From: Acidobacteriaceae bacterium
GTDB lineage: Bacteria; Acidobacteriota; Terriglobia; Terriglobales; Acidobacteriaceae
Direction of reading: 5' to 3'
DNA: 20,365 nt
Assembly: GCA_003162495.1 (NCBI GenBank)
Contig: PMOF01000327.1
Span: 1 to 20,365 of the forward strand
A model generated the notes under the pieces. The model saw nothing but the letters and a program-made list of their open reading frames with translations. It did no database searches and was not told the DNA's origin. Numbering within the stretch: position 1 is the stretch's first letter; the number at the start of each line of letters is the position of its first letter. Below are positions 7,440-13,937 of the stretch, one piece after another. The position numbers and the translations under genes were made by a program.

Positions 7440-8102
7440 TCAGGAATCCAACCGAGACAGATCGCCAAACCGCGGCATTTCTTCCCCACGGGCCCTCTGC
7501 AGAACCTCCACCGGAACCCGCTCCACGGGCTGCATGATTGCGTAGTGAATCGCACTACCGCAATAGATGCAATCCGCTTCGTGGACCAGGCGATTGGAAT
7601 CGCCCAGAGCCAGGGAAAAAGCCCGCATGCACTCCGGACAGGAAATCGTTCCATACGACCTTTCGCCATCAAGGCGCAAGTCGGGCTGAACCCAGATGGG
7701 CTCAAGACCGGTTGAAGGCTCTTCGGGAAGGAAAGGGACTCCAGGAGGCACGGCGGCCAACGTCTTCAGCAGATATTCCACGCTGGCGCCTTTTTGATAG
7801 AAGGCATCGGCGGCCACGCCGGAAGGAACCTCGCGGCCGGAAAATGCGCCGCTCATGGCGATGGTATGCATCGACGGAAATCGAAGCCGGACCACGGAGA
7901 GCAGTTCAAAGCCGGACATGCCCGGCATGTTGAGGTCGGAAAGAAGAATGTCGGGGACATCCCTGCGCAGCTCAGCCAACGCGGAGAATCCGTCTTCAGC
8001 GGATCGAACCTGGTACCCAACCTCGGTCAGAACCTGCGACAGCAACACTCGAATGGAAGCTTCATCTTCAACGACGAGAATGCTTGCTTTTGGAACGGTC
8101 AT
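7440..8102 (-). CDS. response-regulator receiver protein with C-terminal CxxC/CxxC module (copy 1)
   Basis: The ATG at 8102, preceded by GGTGGGGA, was chosen over a TTG at 8135 because it gives 220 residues that align without gaps to the neighbouring paralogue. Residues 5-120 form a receiver domain: acidic pocket E12/D13, phospho-acceptor D56 (DILLSDLNMPGMSG), switch serine S84 (AMSGAF) and K104 (FYQKG). After a Pro-rich linker comes a four-cysteine module, CPEC (155-158) and CIYC (178-181), which looks like a small zinc ribbon, then LQRARGEE. There is no DNA-binding helix-turn-helix, GGDEF, EAL or HD-GYP output. A phosphorylation-controlled zinc-ribbon adaptor is the simplest reading (inference). 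No histidine kinase lies in the window. Confidence 0.88.
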   Translation of the reverse strand: MTVPKASILVVEDEASIRVLLSQVLTEVGYQVRSAEDGFSALAELRRDVPDILLSDLNMPGMSGFELLSVVRLRFPSMHTIAMSGAFSGREVPSGVAADAFYQKGASVEYLLKTLAAVPPGVPFLPEEPSTGLEPIWVQPDLRLDGERSYGTISCPECMRAFSLALGDSNRLVHEADCIYCGSAIHYAIMQPVERVPVEVLQRARGEEMPRFGDLSRLDS

Positions 8103-8173
8103 TCCCCACCCCCGCTTCGCGCCTTTTTCTGGCAAGTAGGCTCAGTGTGGCAGGAACTCAACCGCAATTCTGC

Positions 8174-8197
8174 TCAAATTTGAACACAGGTGTGCAA
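8174..8197. promoter_or_regulatory. operator-like dyad upstream of receiver gene 1
   Basis: Two overlapping dyads lie here: the perfect palindrome TCAAATTTGA (8174-8183) and the near-perfect TTGAACACAGGTGTGCAA (8180-8197; seven of eight arm positions pair). They are about 72-95 nt upstream of the 8102 start. The arm GGTGTGCAA also occurs exactly at 9827-9835 in front of the Crp-family gene. A binding site for that regulator is possible; its target sequence is unknown. Confidence 0.35.
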
Positions 8198-8303
8198 ATA
8201 GCGGCTAGACGAAGGTCCTGGCTTGAAATGCCCACCGCGGATTCTCGCGCGGCGGGAGCCGGCGGAACGCAACCCCATGCGTCATCAGCGGGATGTGAAC
8301 TTG

Positions 8304-8966
8304 CTAATAGTAAAACTGAGGCTGGCTGGCGACCTGCAGCTTTTCCTCCCCCCGGGCCCGTTGCAGGGCCGAAACGGGGGGACGCTTAGCCGGCGGTACG
8401 ATTCCGTAGGAAATGAGACTGTGGCAATAGATGCAATCAGCCTGACGTAACAGATTAATAGAGCTGCCGGTCGGCTGGGGAAAGGTCCGCAAGCATTCCG
8501 GGCAGGCAATCGTGACCCACGTCTCCCCATCGGAGGCCGACCCCCCGCGCTGGATCCAAATTGGAGTCACGGCTGCCGCCGGTCGCCTGGGGACCCTCCG
8601 CTTGGCCCTGGGCAGGCCGGCCAGCAACTTCAACAAGGAGCCCACGCTGCTGCCTTTCTGATAGAAAGCGTCTGCGGCCACTCCGGAAGGCACTTCGTCG
8701 CCTGAAAACGCGCCGCTCATGGCAATCACCTGGACGGTCGGAAAGCGGCGGCGCACCACCGACAAGAGCTCGTGGCCCGACATGCCCGCCATCACCAGAT
8801 CGGAAAGAAGAATGTCCGGGACTTCCTTCCGTATCTCAGCCAGAGCGGAGAATCCGTCTTCCGCGGATCGAACCTGATATCCGATCGCGGAGAGCACCTG
8901 GGACATCGAGGCTCGAACCGAGGGCTCATCGTCGACAATGAGGAGACTTGTGTGGGTTTCAGGCAT
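8304..8966 (-). CDS. response-regulator receiver protein with C-terminal CxxC/CxxC module (copy 2)
   Basis: A 220-residue paralogue of the gene at 7440-8102, about 55% identical over 220 gap-free positions when counted by eye. The receiver domain has D12/D13, phospho-acceptor D56 (DILLSDLVMAGMSG), S84 and K104. Cysteines C155/C158 (CPEC) and C178/C181 (CIYC) are at exactly the same positions, and LQRARGEE is shared, while the linker (121-150) and the last 10 residues differ. The start is firm: GAGGTGAG lies 3 nt before ATG. The module is conserved better than the linker, so it is functional rather than decayed. The genes look like a tandem duplication, separated by 201 nt that hold operator-like repeats, so each copy may have its own control. 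Confidence 0.9.
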   Translation of the reverse strand: MPETHTSLLIVDDEPSVRASMSQVLSAIGYQVRSAEDGFSALAEIRKEVPDILLSDLVMAGMSGHELLSVVRRRFPTVQVIAMSGAFSGDEVPSGVAADAFYQKGSSVGSLLKLLAGLPRAKRRVPRRPAAAVTPIWIQRGGSASDGETWVTIACPECLRTFPQPTGSSINLLRQADCIYCHSLISYGIVPPAKRPPVSALQRARGEEKLQVASQPQFYY

Positions 8967-9013
8967 TTCTCACCTCACCACGGGGGATTGATACCGGAAT
9001 TGCAGCGAGTGTG

Positions 9014-9041
9014 ACCTTAAAAGCCGTTCGATGCTGGTCAA
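9014..9041 (-). promoter_or_regulatory. possible promoter of receiver gene 2
   Basis: On the minus strand, TTGACC (9036-9041) is 16 nt before TAAGGT (9014-9019), giving a transcript start near 9007 and a leader of about 40 nt with a good ribosome site. The -35 box is strong and the -10 box is weak. Confidence 0.35.
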
Positions 9042-9095
9042 TAGGAGACAGGTTGCCTGGCGGCAAAGAACTTTGGTTTACTTCGCGGAGATGAT

Positions 9096-9788
9096 TTAGA
9101 CACTCCGCTCCGAGGCGGAGTCGCCCGGCATTTGATCGTGCAGAATGACGTTCAACAGCGACCTGTGAACCCGGATGCGGCCGTTGTATTCGATCAGGCC
9201 GAGTTTGCGGAAGCGGTTCATGAAGAAGCTGACCCGTGAGCGCGTGGTGCCGATCATCTCGGCCAGGGTTTCCTGCGAAATCTTGGGAATCAACGGTTCC
9301 GGCTCTCCCGGCTTGCCGAACTCCGCCATTAACAATAGAATCCGCGCCAGGCGCCTTTCACTGGAGTTGAAAAGCTGATCCACCAGATCGGCCTGAATGC
9401 GCATGCTGCGCTGCAACAGAAACTTCAAAAACAGGTCGGAGAAGCTATGCTCCTCGTGCATCACGCGGATCATCTCGTCCCGCCCGATCTTGAGCGCGGT
9501 GCAGGCGGTGATCGCAGTGGCGGTGGACAAACGCATGCCAGCCACGGCGGCCAGCGCGCCTTCGCCCACAAATTCACCGGCCGGGACCAGCGTAAGAGTC
9601 GCTTCCTTGCCGGCTGCCGAAACCACCGTGACCTTGGCGCGGCCCTTTTGAAGATAGAAGACAGAGTCTGCCAGATCGCCCTGTAGAAAAAAGGTCTGCT
9701 TGGGCGCCAATTGCACAATTCTCCGCCCCAGGCCTGTGCTCCTCAGGAACTCGGCGGGGTTGAATCCGGGTTTCGTAAGCTCCACCAT
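9096..9788 (-). CDS. Crp/Fnr-family transcriptional regulator
   Basis: A 230-residue cytoplasmic DNA-binding regulator. Residues about 22-135 form a cyclic-nucleotide-binding-type beta-roll, with FLQGDLADSVFYLQKGRAKV and the phosphate-cassette region GEFVGEGALA...RLSTATA (71-92). A long dimerisation helix follows (about 112-142). The winged helix-turn-helix is at about 168-210 (ISQETLAEMIGTTRSRVSFF, then RKLGLIEYNGRIRVH). There is no N-terminal cysteine cluster, so it is not an Fnr-type iron-sulfur sensor; the ligand is unknown. GGAGAG precedes the ATG by about 9 nt. It lies upstream of, and on the same strand as, the two receiver genes. An inverted repeat 38-88 nt upstream may be its own operator, consistent with autoregulation (inference). 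Confidence 0.92.
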   Translation of the reverse strand: MVELTKPGFNPAEFLRSTGLGRRIVQLAPKQTFFLQGDLADSVFYLQKGRAKVTVVSAAGKEATLTLVPAGEFVGEGALAAVAGMRLSTATAITACTALKIGRDEMIRVMHEEHSFSDLFLKFLLQRSMRIQADLVDQLFNSSERRLARILLLMAEFGKPGEPEPLIPKISQETLAEMIGTTRSRVSFFMNRFRKLGLIEYNGRIRVHRSLLNVILHDQMPGDSASERSV

Positions 9789-10151
9789 CTAAACGGCCTC
9801 TCCGGGTTGCGGTCGAAACGACTCACGGTGTGCAATTGGGGTCATTCTACAGCGTTTTTCCAATTGGCGCACACCGATGCAATCGCTTTTTCCTTCACGG
9901 GGTTCGCAGCGACAGGGCTGCGCCGCCGGGGGTGGAAGACTAGGACGCACTTGCGCATTGCGGCGAGTGGAGGTTGATTGGAGAACCGCCCTTCGTCCTA
10001 ATTGAGAACGGCTTTCCAGCTCCTCAAGGCTAAGTTGCGGAAAAGATTCGCGAATTGCGAACCATCGGCGAAAGTAGTGTTCCTCAAGTCCCTGAAAATT
10101 GACCACTCCAGCCCTACAGTGAGAATCCGAGAAATCCACTTTGAGCCGCAT
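9789..10151 (-). CDS. doubtful ORF abutting the Crp-family start
   Basis: An ATG at 10151 opens 120 codons that end in TAG directly against the ATG of the Crp-family gene. The first about 50 residues (RLKVDFSDSH, GLEEHYFRRWFAIRESFP, LSLEELESRSQLGRR) look like real protein. The rest is Pro/Arg/Cys-rich and low in protein character. No ribosome site precedes the ATG or the GTG at 10169. The 3' part also contains the inverted repeat at 9826-9876. It could be a decayed small gene, a leader ORF coupled to the regulator, or chance. I do not recognise it. Confidence 0.27.
   Translation of the reverse strand: MRLKVDFSDSHCRAGVVNFQGLEEHYFRRWFAIRESFPQLSLEELESRSQLGRRAVLQSTSTRRNAQVRPSLPPPAAQPCRCEPREGKSDCIGVRQLEKRCRMTPIAHRESFRPQPGEAV
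9826..9876. repeat. long inverted repeat upstream of the Crp-family gene
   Basis: CGGTGTGCAATTGG (9826-9839) is complementary to the arm at 9860-9876, except for a 3-nt insertion (GGC) in the right arm: 14 paired positions around a 20-nt spacer. On the minus strand the spacer contains TAGAAT, five of six matches to a -10 box. The arms could be paired operator half-sites flanking the promoter, or an RNA hairpin in the leader. There is no T run on either side to make it a terminator. Confidence 0.55.
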
Positions 10152-10454
10152 GCTGCCATAGCGTCGCACCAGCTCGAGTAGAAAACTGTTCTATTTTGCA
10201 CACTTTTTCGGGGAATTTCTGCCCTTCGCAGTCGACTTCCTGGAACCGCCAAGAACTCCGGATTGCATGCGCGGGGGATCGTGAGCGGCGGCGCCCAGGC
10301 GCGAACCTGCACCTGCTCCCCGCCGGGTGAGCGGAACTCGCGAACTACTGGGCCGCGGAACGGATCGGGCCAGTATTCATACCGCTGAGAGCCCTATTGC
10401 TCAGACTTCGCACAGGCAGTTTCTTTATCGTAGGAGATACCTTGTGCGCCACAT

Positions 10455-10483
10455 ATGCGCAAACAGCAATTGACGCTGCGCAT
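10455..10483 (+). repeat. inverted repeat in the leader of the SYLF gene
   Basis: ATGCGCA (10455-10461) pairs with TGCGCAT (10477-10483) around a 15-nt loop, ending 24 nt before the SYLF ATG. A second imperfect dyad (GCACAGG near 10405-10411 with CCTTGTGC near 10440-10447) lies just upstream. They could be operators or a leader hairpin. Confidence 0.35.
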
Positions 10484-10507
10484 GGGTAGAAAAAAGGTGA
10501 AATCAAA

Positions 10508-11197
10508 ATGAAGAAACTTATGACAATGGCGGCAATCCTCAGTCTGTCGAGCATCGCCTGGGCCGGATCCAATCGCGAAGCGACAGACGATCGCCTGGAC
10601 CATGCGGGCGCAGTGCTGCACGAAGTTATGTCGGCGCCCGATAAAGGCATCCCCGAAGAAGTGTTGGAACATGCCAAGTGCGTCGCGGTCGTGCCTCACA
10701 TGCTCAAGGGCGGCTTTGTGTTTGGCGCGGAAAATGGCCGAGGCGTGGCCACATGCCGCACCGAGCACGGTTGGAGCGCACCGGCGTTCTTCACCATCAC
10801 CGGCGGAAGCTGGGGATTGCAGATCGGCCTCGAAGGCGTTGATCTGGTGATGATCATCCAGAACGACCGGGGCATGCAGCACTTGATCAACAGCAATTTT
10901 CAGCTGGGCGCGGATGCCTCAGCGGCAGCCGGACCGGTAGGGCGTCATGCCTCGGCCGATACCGACTGGAAACTGAATACCGAAGTTCTGACCTACTCGC
11001 GCGCCAAAGGCGCTTTTGCCGGGCTCACACTGACCGGCGCTGCCATTCGCCGCGACGACGACTCAACAGAAGCCATCTACGGGCGTGATATGTCCACGCG
11101 CCGCGTTCTGACCGGTGAGGTACCCGTACCGGATTCGGCGCACTCATTCATTGACGCCGTAAGGGACGCGAAGTCTCAGGCTGTTGCTGCTAACTAG
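10508..11197 (+). CDS. exported SYLF/YSC84-domain lipid-binding protein
   Basis: A 229-residue protein with a signal peptide (MKKLMTMAAILSLSSIAWA, predicted cleavage after residue 19). The rest is the SYLF (YSC84, PF04366-type) domain: RLDHAGAVLHEVMSAPDKGIPEEVLEHAKCVAVVP, GGFVFGAENGRGVATCR, WSAPAFFTITGGSWGLQIG, VMIIQNDRGMQHLI, and the C-terminal YSRAKGAFAGLTLTGAAIRRDD. Eukaryotic members bind phosphoinositides and actin; bacterial members are exported, probably lipid-associated and often stress-related. AAAGGTGA precedes the ATG by 7-8 nt. The product is expected in the periplasm or at the outer membrane. A perfect 8-bp hairpin and a tiny membrane-protein gene follow on the same strand, so the two may be expressed together or the hairpin may separate them. 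Confidence 0.92.
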   Translation: MKKLMTMAAILSLSSIAWAGSNREATDDRLDHAGAVLHEVMSAPDKGIPEEVLEHAKCVAVVPHMLKGGFVFGAENGRGVATCRTEHGWSAPAFFTITGGSWGLQIGLEGVDLVMIIQNDRGMQHLINSNFQLGADASAAAGPVGRHASADTDWKLNTEVLTYSRAKGAFAGLTLTGAAIRRDDDSTEAIYGRDMSTRRVLTGEVPVPDSAHSFIDAVRDAKSQAVAAN

Positions 11198-11222
11198 CTC
11201 GTCGATTGTAAAACTTGCGGAC

Positions 11223-11250
11223 GCCCGGAAACGACTCTTAACTTCCGGGC
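11223..11250 (+). terminator. perfect 8-bp hairpin without T tract
   Basis: GCCCGGAA (11223-11230) pairs perfectly with TTCCGGGC (11243-11250) around a 12-nt loop, 26 nt after the SYLF stop and 37 nt before the next small gene. No T run follows, so it may be a weak or Rho-assisted terminator, an mRNA 3'-end stabiliser, or an element that sets different levels for the two genes. Confidence 0.5.
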
Positions 11251-11268
11251 TGCCCGCTCTGTACTTGA

Positions 11269-11433
<165 letters not shown>

Positions 11434-11562
11434 AGCTCCCGAGGCCCTGGAAGATATTGAAAACTCCTGGCTTTCTGATCCTGTCGTCCCCTATTTGTCT
11501 TTTGCCTCAGTCTCCCCAGTCGCCGCCATCCATGGTCTGAGCTTTTCCCCGATAAGCTCGAC

Positions 11563-12030
11563 TCAGTGGGTCCCAGCCGGCTGCCAGGGGCTCGCGGGCT
11601 CAGCCTGCGTGGCTTCCCGCCCCTTCAAACGGTCATATTCGTACACATCGCTGGTGGTTCCCAGCGACTCGTTATAAAGGCTGATGGCGCCGGTAAGCTG
11701 CTTCAATTCCTCGCTGAACAGGTGAATGGCTTGCAATTGGCTGGCCGAGGCGGGAAGCTCAAACCGGGAACTCTTGATGAATTTCTGGTAGCCCCGATCG
11801 AGCAGACGCGCCACTTCGCCATACACCAGCGCTCCGGGCGGCACCACCGTGGCGGCCTCCGCGTTCCCATCCGCATTTTGGGCAGGCGTGCCCACCAATA
11901 CGGCCCCAGCCCCGTGCTTGCTGACCAGCATGCCGCCAGCCACTGCAGGGAAGGGTTGCACATCAAACGAATGGTCGCGCAGGATTGCGAGCGTCTGCTC
12001 GAAGCTGGGATTGCGGGTTTTTCGGGCCAT
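11563..12030 (-). CDS. hypothetical protein, 155 aa
   Basis: I recognise no family. The ATG at 12030 (MARKTRNPSFEQTLAILRDH) has AGGAA 8 nt upstream and is preferred to an earlier start at 12069, which lacks one. The sequence has two parts: an N-terminal alpha/beta-like portion with HSFDVQPFPAVAGGMLVSKHGAGAVLV (about 20-47), and a mostly helical C-terminal portion, VPPGALVYGEVARLLDRGY and SASQLQAIHLFSEELKQL, ending in a flexible tail. There is no signal peptide or membrane segment, so it is probably cytoplasmic. A 6-bp hairpin (GAGCTT 11539-11544 with AAGCTC 11554-11559) lies just after the stop but has no T run. It diverges from the JAMM-E1-rhodanese gene across 147 nt. Confidence 0.75.
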   Translation of the reverse strand: MARKTRNPSFEQTLAILRDHSFDVQPFPAVAGGMLVSKHGAGAVLVGTPAQNADGNAEAATVVPPGALVYGEVARLLDRGYQKFIKSSRFELPASASQLQAIHLFSEELKQLTGAISLYNESLGTTSDVYEYDRLKGREATQAEPASPWQPAGTH

Positions 12031-12177
12031 AGTCGCGTTCCTGTAGGCGGGGGCGTTCAAGGTGTTCAAATAGACATCGGCTGAGTCCGCGCCAGATTCA
12101 CCCCTGCATTCTCAATCTCGCACAACGGAGCGCGCGCTGCAATTTTCTGTGGAATATAAACGGTTTCGGGAGGCAGC

Positions 12178-13860
12178 GTGAGCGTCCTGTGGCTCGCTCG
12201 TTCACTTCATCGTCAGCTCCGTGCCCATGGCGAGGAGACCTGGCCGCATGAATGCTGTGGCGTGCTGCTGGGCCTCCCCATTCCGGACGGCTGGCGTGTC
12301 GAGGCGGCGGTGCGCGCCGGCAACGCCAGCACCGACTCCGCCCACAACCGCTACAGCATCGCCCCCGCGGACCTCGTGAAGATCGAGCGCCACGCGCGGG
12401 GCCGGGGCCTTGATATCGCCGGCTTTTACCACTCCCACCCCGACCACCCCGCGCAGTGGTCGGCCACCGACTTTGCAGAAGCCCACTGGCTGGGCTGCTG
12501 TTATGTGATTACGAGTGTCGTTCAGGGCAACGCGACGGACACCCACTCCTTCCTGCTGGCCGGCGCCAGCGAAGAAGACAAGCGCTTTGAGCTGCAGAAG
12601 ATTCGGTTTGAGGATGAGTGTCCTCATCCCGCATTCCCACGCCAATCCGATAAACTGAAACTCACCGGAGAAACTCGATCCATGGCCACCCTGACTGAAC
12701 CGACCGCGCTTCCCGAATTGACCACCGACGACCTCTCCCGCTACTCGCGCCACCTGATCCTGCCCGAGGTAGGCATGGAGGGCCAGCAAAAGCTGAAGGC
12801 CGCCCGCGTGCTCTGCGTAGGCACCGGCGGTCTCGGCTCGCCTCTCGCCCTCTACCTGACCGCAGCCGGCATCGGGACTCTGGGCCTGGTGGACTTCGAT
12901 GTTGTGGACGCAAGCAATTTGCAGCGCCAGATCATTCACTCAACCAAAGACATCGGCCGCAAGAAGATCGACTCCGCCGAAGAAAAGCTTTCGGCGCTCA
13001 ACCCCGCCATCCGGATCGTCAAGCACGAGACCATGCTCTCCAGCGCCAACGCCCTCGAGATCATTAAGGACTACGATATCGTGGCCGACGGCACCGACAA
13101 TTTCCCCACCCGCTACCTGGTCAACGACGCCTGCGTGCTCCTCGGCAAGCCCAACGCCTACGGGTCCATCTTCCGCTTCGAGGGCCAGGCCAGCGTGTTT
13201 GCCACCGAGCAGGGCCCCTGCTACCGCTGCCTCTATCCCGAGCCGCCCCCGCCGGGCCTGGTGCCCAGTTGCGCCGAGGGCGGAGTCCTTGGCATTCTGC
13301 CCGGCATTGTCGGCGTCATCCAGGCCACCGAAGTCATCAAGCTCATCCTCGGCAAAGGCGAAACGCTCGTCGGCCGCCTGCTGCTGGTCGATGCGCTCAC
13401 CATGCGCTTCCGCGAGCTCAAGCTGCGCAAGAATCCCGAGTGTCCCGTCTGCGGCGACAATCCCACCATCACCCAGCTGATTGACTATGAGAGTTTTTGC
13501 GGCATCGTGCCGGAGACACCTCAGGAGAAGAATGTGAAGAACGGAATCCCCCAGCTGACCGTCAAGGAACTCAAGGCCCGCCGCGATCAGGGCGAAGACA
13601 TCTTCCTCCTCGACGTGCGCGAGCCCTACGAAGTCCAGATCGCCCAAATCGGTGGCACCGTCATCCCCCAGAACGACGTCCCCAAGCGCCTCGCCGAAAT
13701 CCCCCGCGACCGCGAAATCGTCGTCCATTGCCGCAGTGGCGCACGCTCGCAGCGCATTGCCGAGTTCCTCAAGCAATCCGGCTACACCCAGGTCGTCAAT
13801 TTAGCCGGCGGCATCTTAGCCTGGTCCGACGAGATCGACCCCAAGGTGCAGAAGTACTGA
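12178..13860 (+). CDS. JAMM peptidase - MoeB/ThiF E1-like adenylyltransferase - rhodanese fusion
   Basis: GTG start with GGGAGG 4-5 nt upstream; 560 residues in three domains. Residues about 1-130 are a JAMM/MPN+ metallopeptidase with all expected ligands: E25, H85-S-H87, S95 and D98. Residues about 183-445 are a MoeB/ThiF-type E1 with ATP-binding GTGGLG (215-220), DVVDASNLQRQ, TDNFPTRYLVND, zinc pairs C348/C351 and C422/C425, and C365 in SCAEGGVLG. Residues about 458-555 are a rhodanese with active-site C518 in HCRSGAR. The E1 adenylates the C-terminal glycine of a MoaD/ThiS/CysO-like protein, the rhodanese supplies sulfur, and the JAMM domain can cleave the conjugate, as in CysO/Mec-type cysteine synthesis. 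The junction (about 145-168) looks like former intergenic DNA, and M169 (12682) has GGAGA upstream, so a separate E1-rhodanese may also be made. No ubiquitin-like partner is in the window. Confidence 0.9.
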   Translation: MSVLWLARSLHRQLRAHGEETWPHECCGVLLGLPIPDGWRVEAAVRAGNASTDSAHNRYSIAPADLVKIERHARGRGLDIAGFYHSHPDHPAQWSATDFAEAHWLGCCYVITSVVQGNATDTHSFLLAGASEEDKRFELQKIRFEDECPHPAFPRQSDKLKLTGETRSMATLTEPTALPELTTDDLSRYSRHLILPEVGMEGQQKLKAARVLCVGTGGLGSPLALYLTAAGIGTLGLVDFDVVDASNLQRQIIHSTKDIGRKKIDSAEEKLSALNPAIRIVKHETMLSSANALEIIKDYDIVADGTDNFPTRYLVNDACVLLGKPNAYGSIFRFEGQASVFATEQGPCYRCLYPEPPPPGLVPSCAEGGVLGILPGIVGVIQATEVIKLILGKGETLVGRLLLVDALTMRFRELKLRKNPECPVCGDNPTITQLIDYESFCGIVPETPQEKNVKNGIPQLTVKELKARRDQGEDIFLLDVREPYEVQIAQIGGTVIPQNDVPKRLAEIPRDREIVVHCRSGARSQRIAEFLKQSGYTQVVNLAGGILAWSDEIDPKVQKY

Positions 13861-13937
13861 GGACAAAGCGGAAGAAAGCTCCCCAAGTTGATCGTGCACT
13901 CGTCGTCGCGATTGCATGATCGGCGCGGCCAGTACAA

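Larger units (their letters stand above)
9789..10507. other. 719-nt region without a firm gene
   Basis: This stretch separates the Crp-family gene (minus) from the SYLF gene (plus). It holds one doubtful minus-strand ORF (9789-10151), the inverted repeat at 9826-9876, a small dyad GTCG-AAA-CGAC (9812-9822), and a hairpin at 10455-10483 before the SYLF gene. Between about 10170 and 10400 I see nothing convincing, on either strand. Confidence 0.6.

Noticed and set aside
9048..9068. TTGCC/GGCAA hairpin after the Crp-family stop as a terminator
   Set aside because: The stem is only 5 bp with no T run, so it is not distinguishable from chance.
9998..10312. 104-codon minus-strand ORF in the region between the Crp-family and SYLF genes
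   Set aside because: It has irregular composition and no ribosome site, and it competes with the slightly better frame at 9789-10151.
12940..13776. 278-codon minus-strand ORF inside the JAMM-E1-rhodanese gene
   Set aside because: It is a mirror of the strong plus-strand coding sequence; the Asp/Leu/Gly-rich product has no domain character.
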